Assembly (NCBI GenBank): GCA_013821425.1
Contig: JACDGV010000018.1
Span: forward strand, 1-53,435
Direction: 5' to 3'
Origin: Nitrosospira sp.
GTDB lineage: Bacteria; Pseudomonadota; Gammaproteobacteria; Burkholderiales; Nitrosomonadaceae
DNA length: 53,435 nucleotides
Position numbers and translations under genes: made by a program. The notes beneath the pieces were generated by a model. The model searched no databases, had not been told where the DNA came from, and saw only the letters and a list, made by a program, of their open reading frames with translations. This document shows, piece after piece, positions 1 through 7,015 of this stretch (the stretch's first letter is position 1; every line of letters starts with the position of its first letter).

Positions 1-57
1 TTTGACCGCCTGTTCCTTGAACTCGGTCGTATATTCCTGCTTCGGGATCTTTTGCAT
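1..57 (-). CDS. IS3-family transposase OrfA, N-terminal fragment (runs off the window)
   Basis: Nineteen codons on the minus strand begin at an ATG behind a GGAGGAAGAAG Shine-Dalgarno sequence and read MQKIPKQEYTTEFKEQAVK before the window edge. This pattern (basic start, then YTTEFKEQAVK) is typical of the helix-turn-helix OrfA protein of IS3-family elements, which binds the element ends and supplies the N-terminal half of the frameshifted OrfAB transposase. The subgroup cannot be told from this fragment. It is cut by the window edge, not necessarily broken in the genome. Confidence 0.8.
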   Translation of the reverse strand, partial: MQKIPKQEYTTEFKEQAVK

Positions 58-125
58 CTTCTTCCTCCAAAAAGTAACGTTAATTGTACGTCACCCTTGG
101 AAGACTATTTTTCAGGGGAAGCTCA
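1..125 (-). mobile_element. End of an IS3-family insertion sequence
   Basis: The transposase start at 57 must be followed outward by the element's left terminal inverted repeat. Reading the minus strand inward from 125 gives TGAGCTTCCCCTGAAAAATA, which starts with TG as IS3-family tips do and lies about 70 bases upstream of orfA, a usual distance. The exact tip is inference because the other end is outside the window. Confidence 0.45.
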
Positions 126-410
126 GTATCTCCCGTTTCGATTTACCCCCTCCCCCCGTAAACTAGGTACCCTTGCGTCTTTCCTTTCTGCAATTTTGCA
201 AAAATTTTTCCTAAAAAAATCTGTTTCTGGACTGTCCGAAAGCTCCCGAACTTCCCCTTACCAAAATCCCCAGAAAGGTCCCACCGTAAATCTGGGAGCG
301 GTTATTTTTTTCTCGGATAGGGTTTGGTTTTGGTATGGCTAAGGGGTCAATATGCGCTGTAGCGTGAAGGGAGGGTAGGAAATGAGTAGTCAGGAAAGAA
401 TGCTAAATCT

Positions 411-462
411 CACGTATACACACGTACGCGCACATACGCCCGCCGTTATACTCGCGTACGTG
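411..462. repeat. Alternating pyrimidine-purine tract with a perfect 10-bp inverted repeat
   Basis: Bases 411-439 alternate pyrimidine and purine without a break for 29 bases. Within this, CACGTACGCG at 421-430 is the exact reverse complement of CGCGTACGTG at 453-462, with a 22-base spacer. Such tracts can form Z-DNA or a cruciform; no role is known here. Confidence 0.7.
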
Positions 463-504
463 AATTGGTGTTTTGAGTAAACTGCTGAGACGGGGTAGTT
501 GCAC

Positions 505-524
505 CTCGCGCACCTACGCGCGAG
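505..524. repeat. Short GC-rich inverted repeat
   Basis: CTCGCGC at 505-511 and GCGCGAG at 518-524 are exact inverted copies around a 6-base loop. No T run follows on either strand, so it is not a standard terminator. It lies about 60 bases beyond the stop of the leftward gene at 584-1030. Confidence 0.55.
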
Positions 525-583
525 AACAAGGTAAATAACGTAACTACTTAGAATTCAATTAAAGGCATTCCCAGTATGCCAAA

Positions 584-1030
584 CTAGGGACACATTTGAA
601 CGGTTCCCTGCCAGAATGCAGCTCCGCTTCCACCATATTGCAAAGGCAAGGGACCTATTGAATGGTGGTAATTAGCGATAAAATTGATTTCTTGGTTAGT
701 GAGGTCAAGATTGGCCAAGGCAAAACAGTTTGCTTCAAATTCATTCATGGTTTGCTCCACGAGATGGCCGCATTCATGTACCGATGTAAATACTTGCATT
801 ATCGGTGGCAGCGCGAAATACGTTGAGGCGTAAGTTATTGAAGGCCAGCCGTCTTGGTCCCACTGGGAGTGAGCCCAGTAGCTTGAATCGCCTATTCTTT
901 GACGCACATTAACAAGTTGGCCCGTCACTAAATGTTGCGCAGTACATGCTTGCGCGTTGGGAATTGTCTGTGCAGCGCTAGGTCCGAGAAATAGGAATGA
1001 CAAGCTTAAAAGACTAAGATATTTCCACAT
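584..1030 (-). CDS. Secreted zinc-metalloprotease-like protein (HExxH)
   Basis: This 148-residue protein starts with a clear signal peptide (residues 1-20, hydrophobic core ending SAA), so it is probably exported. Residues 85-89 are HECGH, a gluzincin-type HExxH zinc motif, followed ten residues later by NEFEAN with Glu99 placed as a possible third zinc ligand. The HExxH...ExxAN spacing resembles ImmA/IrrE-type peptidases, but those are cytoplasmic and this one is exported. Cysteines at 29, 87, 102 and 147 could form disulfides. The start lies 6 bases from the divergent ORF at 1037. Its substrate is unknown. The peptidase call rests on the motif alone; that the gene is real is well supported. 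Confidence 0.7.
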   Translation of the reverse strand: MWKYLSLLSLSFLFLGPSAAQTIPNAQACTAQHLVTGQLVNVRQRIGDSSYWAHSQWDQDGWPSITYASTYFALPPIMQVFTSVHECGHLVEQTMNEFEANCFALANLDLTNQEINFIANYHHSIGPLPLQYGGSGAAFWQGTVQMCP

Positions 1031-1036
1031 GATTTA

Positions 1037-1783
1037 ATGGTCTCCATGACAAAGTCGTTTATTATGCTATTCTTTTCCATCACTCATAATCTTAGTGCCA
1101 ATATGGCTAAAGCATCAAGAGTTACCGGAAATTTGGACATAAACGTTCTATTAAGTTTTGTCTTTGGGGTGGTATTTGTAACTGCGATTCTGATTTTCTC
1201 GCTCTGGATAGACGAGCCCAAGCCATTTCAGCAATGGACGTTTATAATCGTCCTTGCTTTGGCAGCGGGGGGGGTAGGTGCCGTAATTCCGGGAATATTG
1301 AATGTTGACCTTCCCTATGTAAAGGCTGGAGGAGCACTGGCTTTATTTACCATGGTTTTAATAATGAAACCTCAAATAATTGCTACTGCCGCGAAAGTTA
1401 CTCCACCCACTGCCTCTCCGACGGCAGCCGTAAAAGCATATCTAGAAAATGTTGATGTAAACAAAATAGACGATGCATGGGAACTACTTGATGATGAAAC
1501 AAAACTTGGGGTTGCACGAGACCGTCAAGCGTACCGAGATATTTATGCTTCTGGTAGAAAAGTTCTTGGAAAAGTACTTAGACGTGACGACATCGGACTG
1601 CAAGAAGTCCAATCCCCCTCCGGTTATCCTATTGGTGTCTATAGAACTATCACGTTTCGAACGAAATTTGAGTCGGGTGAGTGCCATCAGGAGAGTGTAA
1701 TGCTACGCGCAACTGATGAGCAGCAATGGCGGGTTTACCTGCATTCTGTCTCGCCGACGACAATCCCCTGTATTGAGAAGTGA
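1037..1783 (+). CDS. Membrane protein with DUF4019-like C-terminal domain
   Basis: A 248-residue protein with two or three hydrophobic segments (about residues 34-56, 66-86 and 92-112), then a Pro/Ala/Thr-rich linker and a soluble C-terminal domain of about 120 residues. That domain (AVKAYLENVD, then DAWELLDDETK, RKVLGKVLRRDD, ending QQWRVYLHSVS) resembles DUF4019, an uncharacterised periplasmic fold. The ATG at 1037 leaves only 6 bases to the divergent gene and has no ribosome site. An ATG at 1103, just before MAKASRVTGN, would give 226 residues and a 72-base intergenic region, and may be the true start. Function unknown. Confidence 0.6.
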   Translation: MVSMTKSFIMLFFSITHNLSANMAKASRVTGNLDINVLLSFVFGVVFVTAILIFSLWIDEPKPFQQWTFIIVLALAAGGVGAVIPGILNVDLPYVKAGGALALFTMVLIMKPQIIATAAKVTPPTASPTAAVKAYLENVDVNKIDDAWELLDDETKLGVARDRQAYRDIYASGRKVLGKVLRRDDIGLQEVQSPSGYPIGVYRTITFRTKFESGECHQESVMLRATDEQQWRVYLHSVSPTTIPCIEK

Positions 1784-1906
1784 TTCATCGAACGTAACCG
1801 GTCCTTTCCAATTTCTCTTGTATTTCTCTTTTTTAAGAGGGCTTCCTGGTAAAAGATGGGGGGTGATTAAACAGAGGTAGATTGGTATCTCTAAGAAGCA
1901 ATACGC

Positions 1907-2034
1907 CTACCGTAGTAGAGAGGACATAAAAATCGACCTCATAGCTACGCCTACCGTAGTAGCAATCGCGCTTTTTCCATTTCCTTACTACGACTACCGT
2001 AGCTATCCTGCCTCTGCTGCTGCGCCTACCGTAG
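1907..2034. repeat. Four copies of CTACCGTAG
   Basis: The near-palindrome CTACCGTAG occurs at 1907-1915, 1951-1959, 1994-2002 and 2026-2034, each within a longer similar context (CGCCTACCGTAG in three of four). Start-to-start distances are 44, 43 and 32 bases. The last copy lies inside the 3' end of the leftward helix-turn-helix gene. The spacing near four helical turns suggests protein-binding iterons. Confidence 0.7.
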
Positions 2035-2470
2035 CAAGCGACGTGTTTTTTACCCTCATAGGTGGCAATGGGTCGAGGAGGCGGTATTGCCCTCTTGGGA
2101 AAGACTGCGCCGATACGTCCAGCTTCCCCTTGCAGTCATCCAACGCCTGCCAGGTTATACCGTATAAAGCTGCTTTGTTCGGCCTTGCCCCCTTTCGCGT
2201 TTCAGCTATTAACCCCCGTTCCAATAGTTGACGCTTTACCTTGTGCAGCGTTTCTTCTGACTTCCATCCGCGTTGCTTCATTAATTTCCATGCGGCGGAT
2301 AAATCTCCGTTATTGTTACCTTTGTATTGCGCCACTATATCAAACAGCAGCATTCGAGCATGGGCACTAAGGCCAACATAGGCTACGCTGTTAAGTACCT
2401 CATGGGGTACAGATACAAAGCTCCCCCCTTCCCGCTTGTCGCGCGCCTCTTTATACCTGTTTCGCCCCAT
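2003..2470 (-). CDS. Helix-turn-helix protein of mobile elements
   Basis: A 155-residue basic protein. Residues 18-110 match a type often found on proteobacterial islands and plasmids: FVSVPHEVLNS, then LSAHARMLLFDIVAQY, GNNNGDLSAAW, a winged-helix-like stretch (WKSEETLHKVKRQLLERGLI), TRKG and a GITWQALDDCKGK end. This architecture suggests a DNA-binding protein acting in replication or regulation of the element, but no member's function is known to me. It begins 3 bases after the stop of the 53-residue ORF at 2474-2635, so the two are co-transcribed. Four CTACCGTAG repeats lie at and beyond its 3' end. Confidence 0.7.
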   Translation of the reverse strand: MGRNRYKEARDKREGGSFVSVPHEVLNSVAYVGLSAHARMLLFDIVAQYKGNNNGDLSAAWKLMKQRGWKSEETLHKVKRQLLERGLIAETRKGARPNKAALYGITWQALDDCKGKLDVSAQSFPRGQYRLLDPLPPMRVKNTSLATVGAAAEAG

Positions 2471-2473
2471 CGC

Positions 2474-2635
2474 CTAACCGTCCGAAAGGCTGCGTAAGTA
2501 AACGAACAGCCCTCGTTTCTCTTCTGGTGACATGGAAGCAACTTCACCACCTATTCCCATCTGAGAAAATTTCACGACTAGCATTCCGAGTTGATCTAAC
2601 CATGTTTCGTCGTTGTCTGTTAAGTTTTTAATCAT
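2474..2635 (-). CDS. Small 53-residue protein, first gene of a two-gene unit
   Basis: On the minus strand an ATG at 2635 is preceded by AAAGGGAAGCA, a good ribosome site, and opens 53 codons (start MIKNLTDNDETWLDQLGMLV, end LFVYLRSLSDG). The acidic, leucine-patterned sequence looks like a genuine small alpha-helical protein. Its TAG is followed by GCG and the ATG of the helix-turn-helix gene, so the pair is translationally close. No family recognised. The upstream AT-rich stretch on this strand holds TATAAC- and TATACG-like hexamers that could be its promoter. Confidence 0.6.
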   Translation of the reverse strand: MIKNLTDNDETWLDQLGMLVVKFSQMGIGGEVASMSPEEKRGLFVYLRSLSDG

Positions 2636-2761
2636 TGCTTCCCTTTAATTATGTACGTATAATTGATGTTATAATAGCGTTTTTGTAGGCTTCCGCTCTG
2701 GAGGGACGAGACTACACATTAAACCAGCTTCAGGAATGCCCCTAGAAGGCACTGTAAGGGG

Positions 2762-2796
2762 GGTCACCATCGGGACAAGTGGCGCTTGGTGATACC
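2762..2796. other. Imperfect hairpin in a 240-base gap
   Basis: GGTCACCA at 2762-2769 and TGGTGATACC at 2787-2796 can pair with one two-base bulge. It lies in the gene-free stretch 2636-2877, in which a TATAAT hexamer at 2670-2675 could drive rightward transcription across it. A small RNA is possible but unproven; nothing else is seen in the gap. Confidence 0.3.
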
Positions 2797-2877
2797 TTTA
2801 CCTAGCCAAGGGAAGTTATAGCTCTATACACCCTGTTTGTTTAAGAATAATTATCATCCAGCGAGAGCGGCTTTCTG

Positions 2878-3183
2878 TTATTCCGGTAAAGAACCTTTGG
2901 GAAAGAATCTAGCCATCCTCGATTTCGTCTTAGATGATCTTTCGAGTATCTTGGTCATAACGGGAGACTTGCTTTTCAAAAACTCATATATAGCTGATAC
3001 ACCGGCCCGCTTAAAATTCGACTCCGCATTTTCCTTGAAGAATTCCAAAACATAATAACAAGACTTTTTCCCTTTCGTCGTGTACACAAGGTTTTGACCC
3101 ATCTGGGGATAAGTATCGTCCTCTGGTAGCGGGCAACTCTCGACCGAACAAGCAAAAAATTTGGGGCAATCAAACATTCTCAT
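2878..3183 (-). CDS. Small element protein with an N-terminal Cys cluster
   Basis: A 101-residue protein starting MRMFDCPKFFACSVESCPL. The spacing C-x5-C-x4-C followed by Pro-Leu recalls short N-terminal cysteine clusters of small proteins on phages and islands, which may bind metal. The remainder is basic, ending KTKSRMARFFPKG. The ATG at 3183 overlaps the stop of the upstream excisionase-like gene as ATGA, so translation is coupled; an in-frame TTG at 3204 is a less likely start. Function unknown, but its coupling to an excisionase-like gene points to a role in regulation or mobility of the element. Confidence 0.6.
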   Translation of the reverse strand: MRMFDCPKFFACSVESCPLPEDDTYPQMGQNLVYTTKGKKSCYYVLEFFKENAESNFKRAGVSAIYEFLKSKSPVMTKILERSSKTKSRMARFFPKGSLPE

Positions 3184-3461
3184 GAGCGTTGGCCCTCGAC
3201 CCAAGCAAAAAAACGAGCTTCATGAATCAGCACGCGCCGTCCAACTCGTATGACTGCTAAGTTCATACCATTGCCGGGGATAATGCCTTTGCTGGTGTGC
3301 CGGTCACTTGCTAGAAAAATTAGGTTTCGCAGTGAACTAGCGGAGAATGCACGGTGTTTTTGCGCGAATTGAGTGACGGTGAGTAGGACTGGGCAGGTTG
3401 AAAAAGATTGAGAAATTCCTTGTTTTTCTGCTACTGACGCTGGTATAATTCCAGAATCCAA
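3180..3461 (-). CDS. Excisionase-like DNA-binding protein (TTG start)
   Basis: A 93-residue protein. Its middle (VTQFAQKHRAFSASSLRNLIF) looks like the first helices of a MerR/excisionase winged helix, and the end (GMNLAVIRVGRRVLIHEARF) fits the usual wing where a conserved RRVLI strand precedes a final helix. Such proteins direct excision with a tyrosine integrase and often repress it. The start is TTG at 3461, chosen because AAAGGAG stands 7 bases before it and no ATG fits. It overlaps the next gene by ATGA. The integrase lies 240 bases away, transcribed in the same direction toward this gene, which fits a recombination-directionality role. Confidence 0.6.
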   Translation of the reverse strand: MDSGIIPASVAEKQGISQSFSTCPVLLTVTQFAQKHRAFSASSLRNLIFLASDRHTSKGIIPGNGMNLAVIRVGRRVLIHEARFFAWVEGQRS

Positions 3462-3700
3462 GAGTTTTCTCCTTTGGTTGGCATGACAGGCAATAAAAAA
3501 GCCAAGGGCTTAAGGGAGCCGTTGGCAGCTGCTAGGCGTAACAACTAAAAATAGACTAAGAAAAAGGAAAGGCTGGCGCCCCTCTCTTCTCTCATCAAAG
3601 CGAAATATACACGATTTTCCAATAAAAGTCAAGAAAAATAATATATTGTCAAGGCTTTTTTAAGAATTAAGGGAAGAGTTAAGAGAAAGAAGAGAAAGTT

Positions 3701-4765
3701 TTAATAATTAAACATTTTATTATTCATAGATTCCACCACCCTTGCCGTATGCCCCTCGCTCAAATGCGAGTACCGCTTGACCATCTGCAATGTCTTATGT
3801 CCCAGTATCTCTGCAATCTCCGCCAGGCTAGCCCCATTCATGGCGAAGTAAGAAGCGGCGGTATGGCGCAAGTCATGGAAGTGAAAATCCTCTAACTCTG
3901 CTTTCTTAACCGCCGTTTCCCACGGTGAACGTAAGTCGATAGGCTTTTGTGCCTTTTCCTTAGACGGAAATAGTAGCTTGCTGTCTATCCGGCGAACCTT
4001 GTTTAACTCTTTCAGTAGTTCAAGGGCATGGCCTGTAATCGCAACAGGGCGGCGTTCGCCATTCTTTGTCTCATGCAATATTGCACGTCCCTTCTGCAAG
4101 TCAATCACGTCCCAGGTAAGGCCCATAATCTCCCCTTGTCGCATACCAGTTGATAGTGCCAGTACAACAACAGGGTACAGATAGGCATTAGAGGATTCCC
4201 TGCAAGTTTTTAACAGGCGTTGGCGCTCGTCATCCGAGAGAAAGCGAACGCGGCCCCTTGATTCCCTTGGCTTGCTTACTTTTCGCATGGGGCTTTCCTC
4301 CAGCCATCCCCACTCCTTAACAGCAATTGTAAAGGCTACAGACAAAGCCGCCATGTAACGGTTAACGGTAGCCGGAGAACGTCGCTTGCCACGAGTAGTA
4401 ATGCCGCCAGCTAGTTTGTCGCGATATTGAGCTACAAGTGAAGGGGTCACATCTGCAAGGGCGTTTTGCCCTATCTCAGCTTTCCACCAGTTCAACTGCC
4501 GTAACTGGTCACGCTCATTCTTCGGTTTATTGGGCAGTACATCCCTGACATAACGGTCTATCAATCCAGCCAAAGTATGCCGCTTCGCTTCCGAAGTCTT
4601 GAAATGACGATTGTTCCTCATTGCCGACTCGGTATCTTGCGCCCATTTGCTAGCATCTGTCTTGCGCTCGAATGTCGCCGATTCAGCGCGAAACCCCGTG
4701 ATTCTTACCTTGACCCGATAAGAAACCTTGCCATCACTTGCCACACGCTTCTCGATATTTGCCAT
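3701..4765 (-). CDS. Tyrosine recombinase (phage-type integrase)
   Basis: A 354-residue site-specific recombinase that would insert and excise the island. It has an N-terminal arm-binding region (about 1-60), a SAM-like core-binding domain (about 65-165) and a catalytic domain (175-340). The catalytic set is complete: Arg209 in TGMRQGE, Lys234, His297 and Arg300 in HDLRH, His323 in LGHKT, and nucleophile Tyr332 in VKRYSHL. The length and layout match P4/lambda-like integrases. The ATG at 4765 has a GGGGGAAGC Shine-Dalgarno. Upstream at 4897-4914 is an 18-bp site with a near inverted copy beside tRNA-Lys (7762-7779). The gene seems intact. Confidence 0.92.
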   Translation of the reverse strand: MANIEKRVASDGKVSYRVKVRITGFRAESATFERKTDASKWAQDTESAMRNNRHFKTSEAKRHTLAGLIDRYVRDVLPNKPKNERDQLRQLNWWKAEIGQNALADVTPSLVAQYRDKLAGGITTRGKRRSPATVNRYMAALSVAFTIAVKEWGWLEESPMRKVSKPRESRGRVRFLSDDERQRLLKTCRESSNAYLYPVVVLALSTGMRQGEIMGLTWDVIDLQKGRAILHETKNGERRPVAITGHALELLKELNKVRRIDSKLLFPSKEKAQKPIDLRSPWETAVKKAELEDFHFHDLRHTAASYFAMNGASLAEIAEILGHKTLQMVKRYSHLSEGHTARVVESMNNKMFNY

Positions 4766-4896
4766 GCTTCCCCCTCTTGTTGGATGAGATACAGCTTATA
4801 GGGAAAGGCAAAAAAAGCAACATCTGATTAATAATCCGAAGTTACATCGAATAATATCCCCTTAGTACAGATATTTACATGAACAAAATACCGATG

Positions 4897-4914
4897 TGGG
4901 ACAACTATGGGGCA
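4897..4914 (-). promoter_or_regulatory. Candidate recombinase-binding site, copy 1
   Basis: On the minus strand this reads TGCCCCATAGTTGTCCCA. A second site at 7762-7779 on the plus strand reads TGCCCCACTAGCGTCCCA. They agree at 13 of 18 positions, differing only in the five central bases, so the shared pattern is TGCCCCA-N5-GTCCCA. The site lies 130 bases upstream of the integrase start, a usual place for arm-type sites or regulatory sites. Confidence 0.45.
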
Positions 4915-5393
4915 TCCCGGCTGTATTTAGGTAGAAATATACTCTTTGCTGAAGGGGGCACTACGAAGGGGGATGTGGGTGCGGGTGCATCGAGTCTCGC
5001 CTAGACCCCTCCCCCATAAAGCTAGGTTCCATACACTCATCCCTTTCCCCAATTTTCTGTTTCCAATTTCGCGCAAAAACATTTTTGAGTAGTGTATTAC
5101 TTTCTTTGGGAGGTGTTACGTAACGGTACTGTCTGCGCACTGATGCGCATTTACATTCCAGCAAACCCAGTTTAAATAAACCCCTTGTCAATACTATCCT
5201 CACGTTAATGTCTTGTTGGGCATTTTTTACCCTAGAGGGCTGGGCTATGGCGGGGGGATTCGTCGGCAGGACGGGTTGCACTAAGGTATCCCCGCCTTAG
5301 CGCTTAACGTCGTCTAATGTTACGGTAGCGATGCTAGATACAGATACAGATACAGCCGAGGCTACGGATATAAACCAGCCTTTATAAAAGTCC

Positions 5394-5482
5394 GATGCTT
5401 TAGCATTACTAATAATGCAAGCATTACGTTAATATGTTTATGCTTGCATTATCTGTTTATCCAGAATAAGATGTAAGCATTA
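5394..5482. promoter_or_regulatory. GCATTA operator-like repeats upstream of the P63C gene
   Basis: GCATTA occurs at 5403-5408, 5421-5426, 5446-5451 and 5477-5482. The inverted form TAATGC at 5413-5418 makes a perfect palindrome TAATGC-AA-GCATTA (5413-5426), and GATGCTTTAGCATTA and TGCTTGCATTA are related arms. The cluster ends 20 bases before the start codon at 5503, so a bound repressor would cover the promoter. The regulator is unknown. Confidence 0.6.
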
Positions 5483-5502
5483 ACTACAAAGAGGATGTTT
5501 GC

Positions 5503-6549
5503 ATGAATAGCGATGAAAAAGACAAAAGTAAGGCAATAGGTGGCAGGGCAAGAGCTTACGCTCTAACTCCGAAACAAAGAAAAGAGATAGCTGAGAAAGC
5601 GGCGGCGGCAAGATGGGATAAAAAGGATGTCCTGCAGTCAGCTCATCCTGGCCTCCTAACAATTGGAGAGATGAGTCTAGAATGCGATGTGCTGTCAGAT
5701 GGCACACGTGTAATAACCCAGACTGACTTCATGGAAGCCATGGATATGTATTATAGCGGCTGGGTTTCTAAGAATAGGACAGATGAAGATTTAGCTGCAG
5801 ATACGCCCCAGTTTTTGGCCTTTAAGACCTTAAAGCCTTTTGTAGACAGGCACTTAGGGGAGCTGCAGTCAGTTACTGTGGAATACAGAACAAAGCGTGG
5901 TCACAATGCACGAGGCATTAAAGCAGAAATCATTCCGAAGATATGTGAAGTATGGCTCGACGCGGATGAAGAAATCAATTTAGGAACAAGACAAAAGAGG
6001 ATTGCTAGAAATGCCAAAATGCTCATGCGCGCTTTGGCTCATACCGGAATTATTGCACTTGTCGATGAAGCAACTGGCTATCAAGACGTAAGAGCCAGGG
6101 ATGCGCTAGCAAAAATTTTCACTGAATTCCTAGCTGCAGACAGACAAAAATGGACGATAACTTTTCCTTTGGATTTTTACAAAGAAATATACCGACTGCG
6201 TGGGTGGAAATTTGAACCATGGAATACAAAAAGACCTAGTGTGGTTGCAGCATGGACTGATGATTTTGTTTATGATCGTTTGGCACCCGGCCTAACAGAA
6301 GAATTGCGGAATAAAAACCCGGTGCTTGTCACTGGAAGAAGATCCCATAAACATCACCAATGGTTCAATAGCGATCGGGGACATCCAAAACTTAAAGAAC
6401 ATATTTCTGGTGTAATTGCTCTGTTGCGGGCATCAGAAAGTTGGGATGCATTCAAGCGGGGTCTAGATCGCGCGTTTCCAAAATTTGGTAACACCATTCC
6501 TCTGCCATTAACCAACGGCGGGGGCAATAGTCCTATTTCTTCCACCTAA
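5503..6549 (+). CDS. P63C-domain protein
   Basis: A 348-residue protein. After a basic Lys/Ala-rich N-terminus (residues 1-45: GGRARAYALTPKQRKEIAEK, then AAAARW), residues of about 70-330 carry the P63C domain (PF10546): VITQTDFMEAM, FLAFKTLKPFVD, RGHNARGIKAEIIPKICEVW, a helical LMRALAHTGIIALVDEATGYQ, and a C-terminal block with HKHHQWFNSDRGHPKLKEHI. The domain is found in phages and islands; its biochemical function is not known to me. AGAGGA lies 7 bases before the ATG, and GCATTA repeats upstream suggest tight repression, as for an element-encoded regulator or defence factor. The gene is intact and AT-richer than the core genome. Confidence 0.85.
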   Translation: MNSDEKDKSKAIGGRARAYALTPKQRKEIAEKAAAARWDKKDVLQSAHPGLLTIGEMSLECDVLSDGTRVITQTDFMEAMDMYYSGWVSKNRTDEDLAADTPQFLAFKTLKPFVDRHLGELQSVTVEYRTKRGHNARGIKAEIIPKICEVWLDADEEINLGTRQKRIARNAKMLMRALAHTGIIALVDEATGYQDVRARDALAKIFTEFLAADRQKWTITFPLDFYKEIYRLRGWKFEPWNTKRPSVVAAWTDDFVYDRLAPGLTEELRNKNPVLVTGRRSHKHHQWFNSDRGHPKLKEHISGVIALLRASESWDAFKRGLDRAFPKFGNTIPLPLTNGGGNSPISST

Positions 6550-7015
6550 TTGCGGCATGGCATGGGTGTAGTGGCGTTATCCAAAGATCATGATTTGGAT
6601 GTGTTGGAGCATGGGACGAAAGTAGAGAAGCGAGGTCTATCCTCTGATTCCTCACCTACTCCGCCGTGGCAATGGCGAAAAAAGAGCAATGTGAGGCAGA
6701 TTCGAGCAATCTGAACCTCCGCGCTATTACGCTAACGCGTTAGGTATTGATACAAGCAACCATGTTGAATGGTTGGGCGACCGCTACCCTCATACAATGC
6801 CGCTCCCGGTCGATGTCCGTGGATGAAAATGCTCCCACTATGGATTTGAATTTAATTGGCATGACTTGGAGCTACGCACACCTAACGAGGCTGCGGAGAA
6901 GAAAAAGCCCAGTGGCATTTGTTAGCCCCGATTTCCCGCTCTTAACTTAACAATGCGTAAGAAGAAACCAATGTGGTAGACGCACTAACTAGCAATTACC
7001 TGAGCGATGATTTAA
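6550..7015. other. 470-base gap with a decayed reading frame
   Basis: No intact gene. Bases 6695-6925 hold a protein-like frame broken by TGA (see the pseudogene entry). Nothing else was recognised; the stretch probably records past rearrangement of the island. Confidence 0.45.
6695..6925 (+). pseudogene. Possible decayed gene with internal stop
   Basis: One frame reads protein-like sequence (EPPRYYANALGIDTSNHVEW, then LGDRYPHTMPLPVDVRG), meets TGA at 6824-6826 and continues in the same frame as CSHYGFEFNWHDLELRTPNE and an AAEKKKPS tail to TAG at 6923-6925. Aromatic and charged residues are spaced as in a folded protein, unlike the other frames. There is no start codon with a ribosome site. 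The parent family was not recognised. This could be chance. Confidence 0.25.

Larger units (their letters stand above)
126..583. other. Gene-free stretch with inverted repeats
   Basis: No convincing gene is seen here. An open frame from 52 to 342 crosses the IS end and has no protein-like composition. The stretch holds a C-rich tract near 145-160, followed by an A/T-rich run, then a pyrimidine-purine alternating tract and two inverted repeats between 411 and 524, listed separately. Confidence 0.5.
4766..5502. other. Gene-poor 740-base stretch between integrase and P63C gene
   Basis: No convincing gene. A leftward open frame at 4961-5281 lacks protein-like composition and a ribosome site. The stretch holds a candidate recombinase site (4897-4914), a C-rich tract at about 5007-5018 that weakly matches one near 145, a short GATACA tandem at 5337-5355 and the operator-like repeats before the P63C gene. 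Confidence 0.5.

Noticed and set aside
52-342. Rightward 96-codon frame
   Set aside because: It runs across the inferred IS end and has no protein-like pattern.
4961-5281. Leftward 106-codon frame
   Set aside because: No ribosome site, His/Pro-rich low-complexity end, no family resemblance.
5337-5355. GATACA tandem repeat as a CRISPR or VNTR
   Set aside because: Only three 6-bp units, no spacers; no CRISPR array or cas gene is present in the window.
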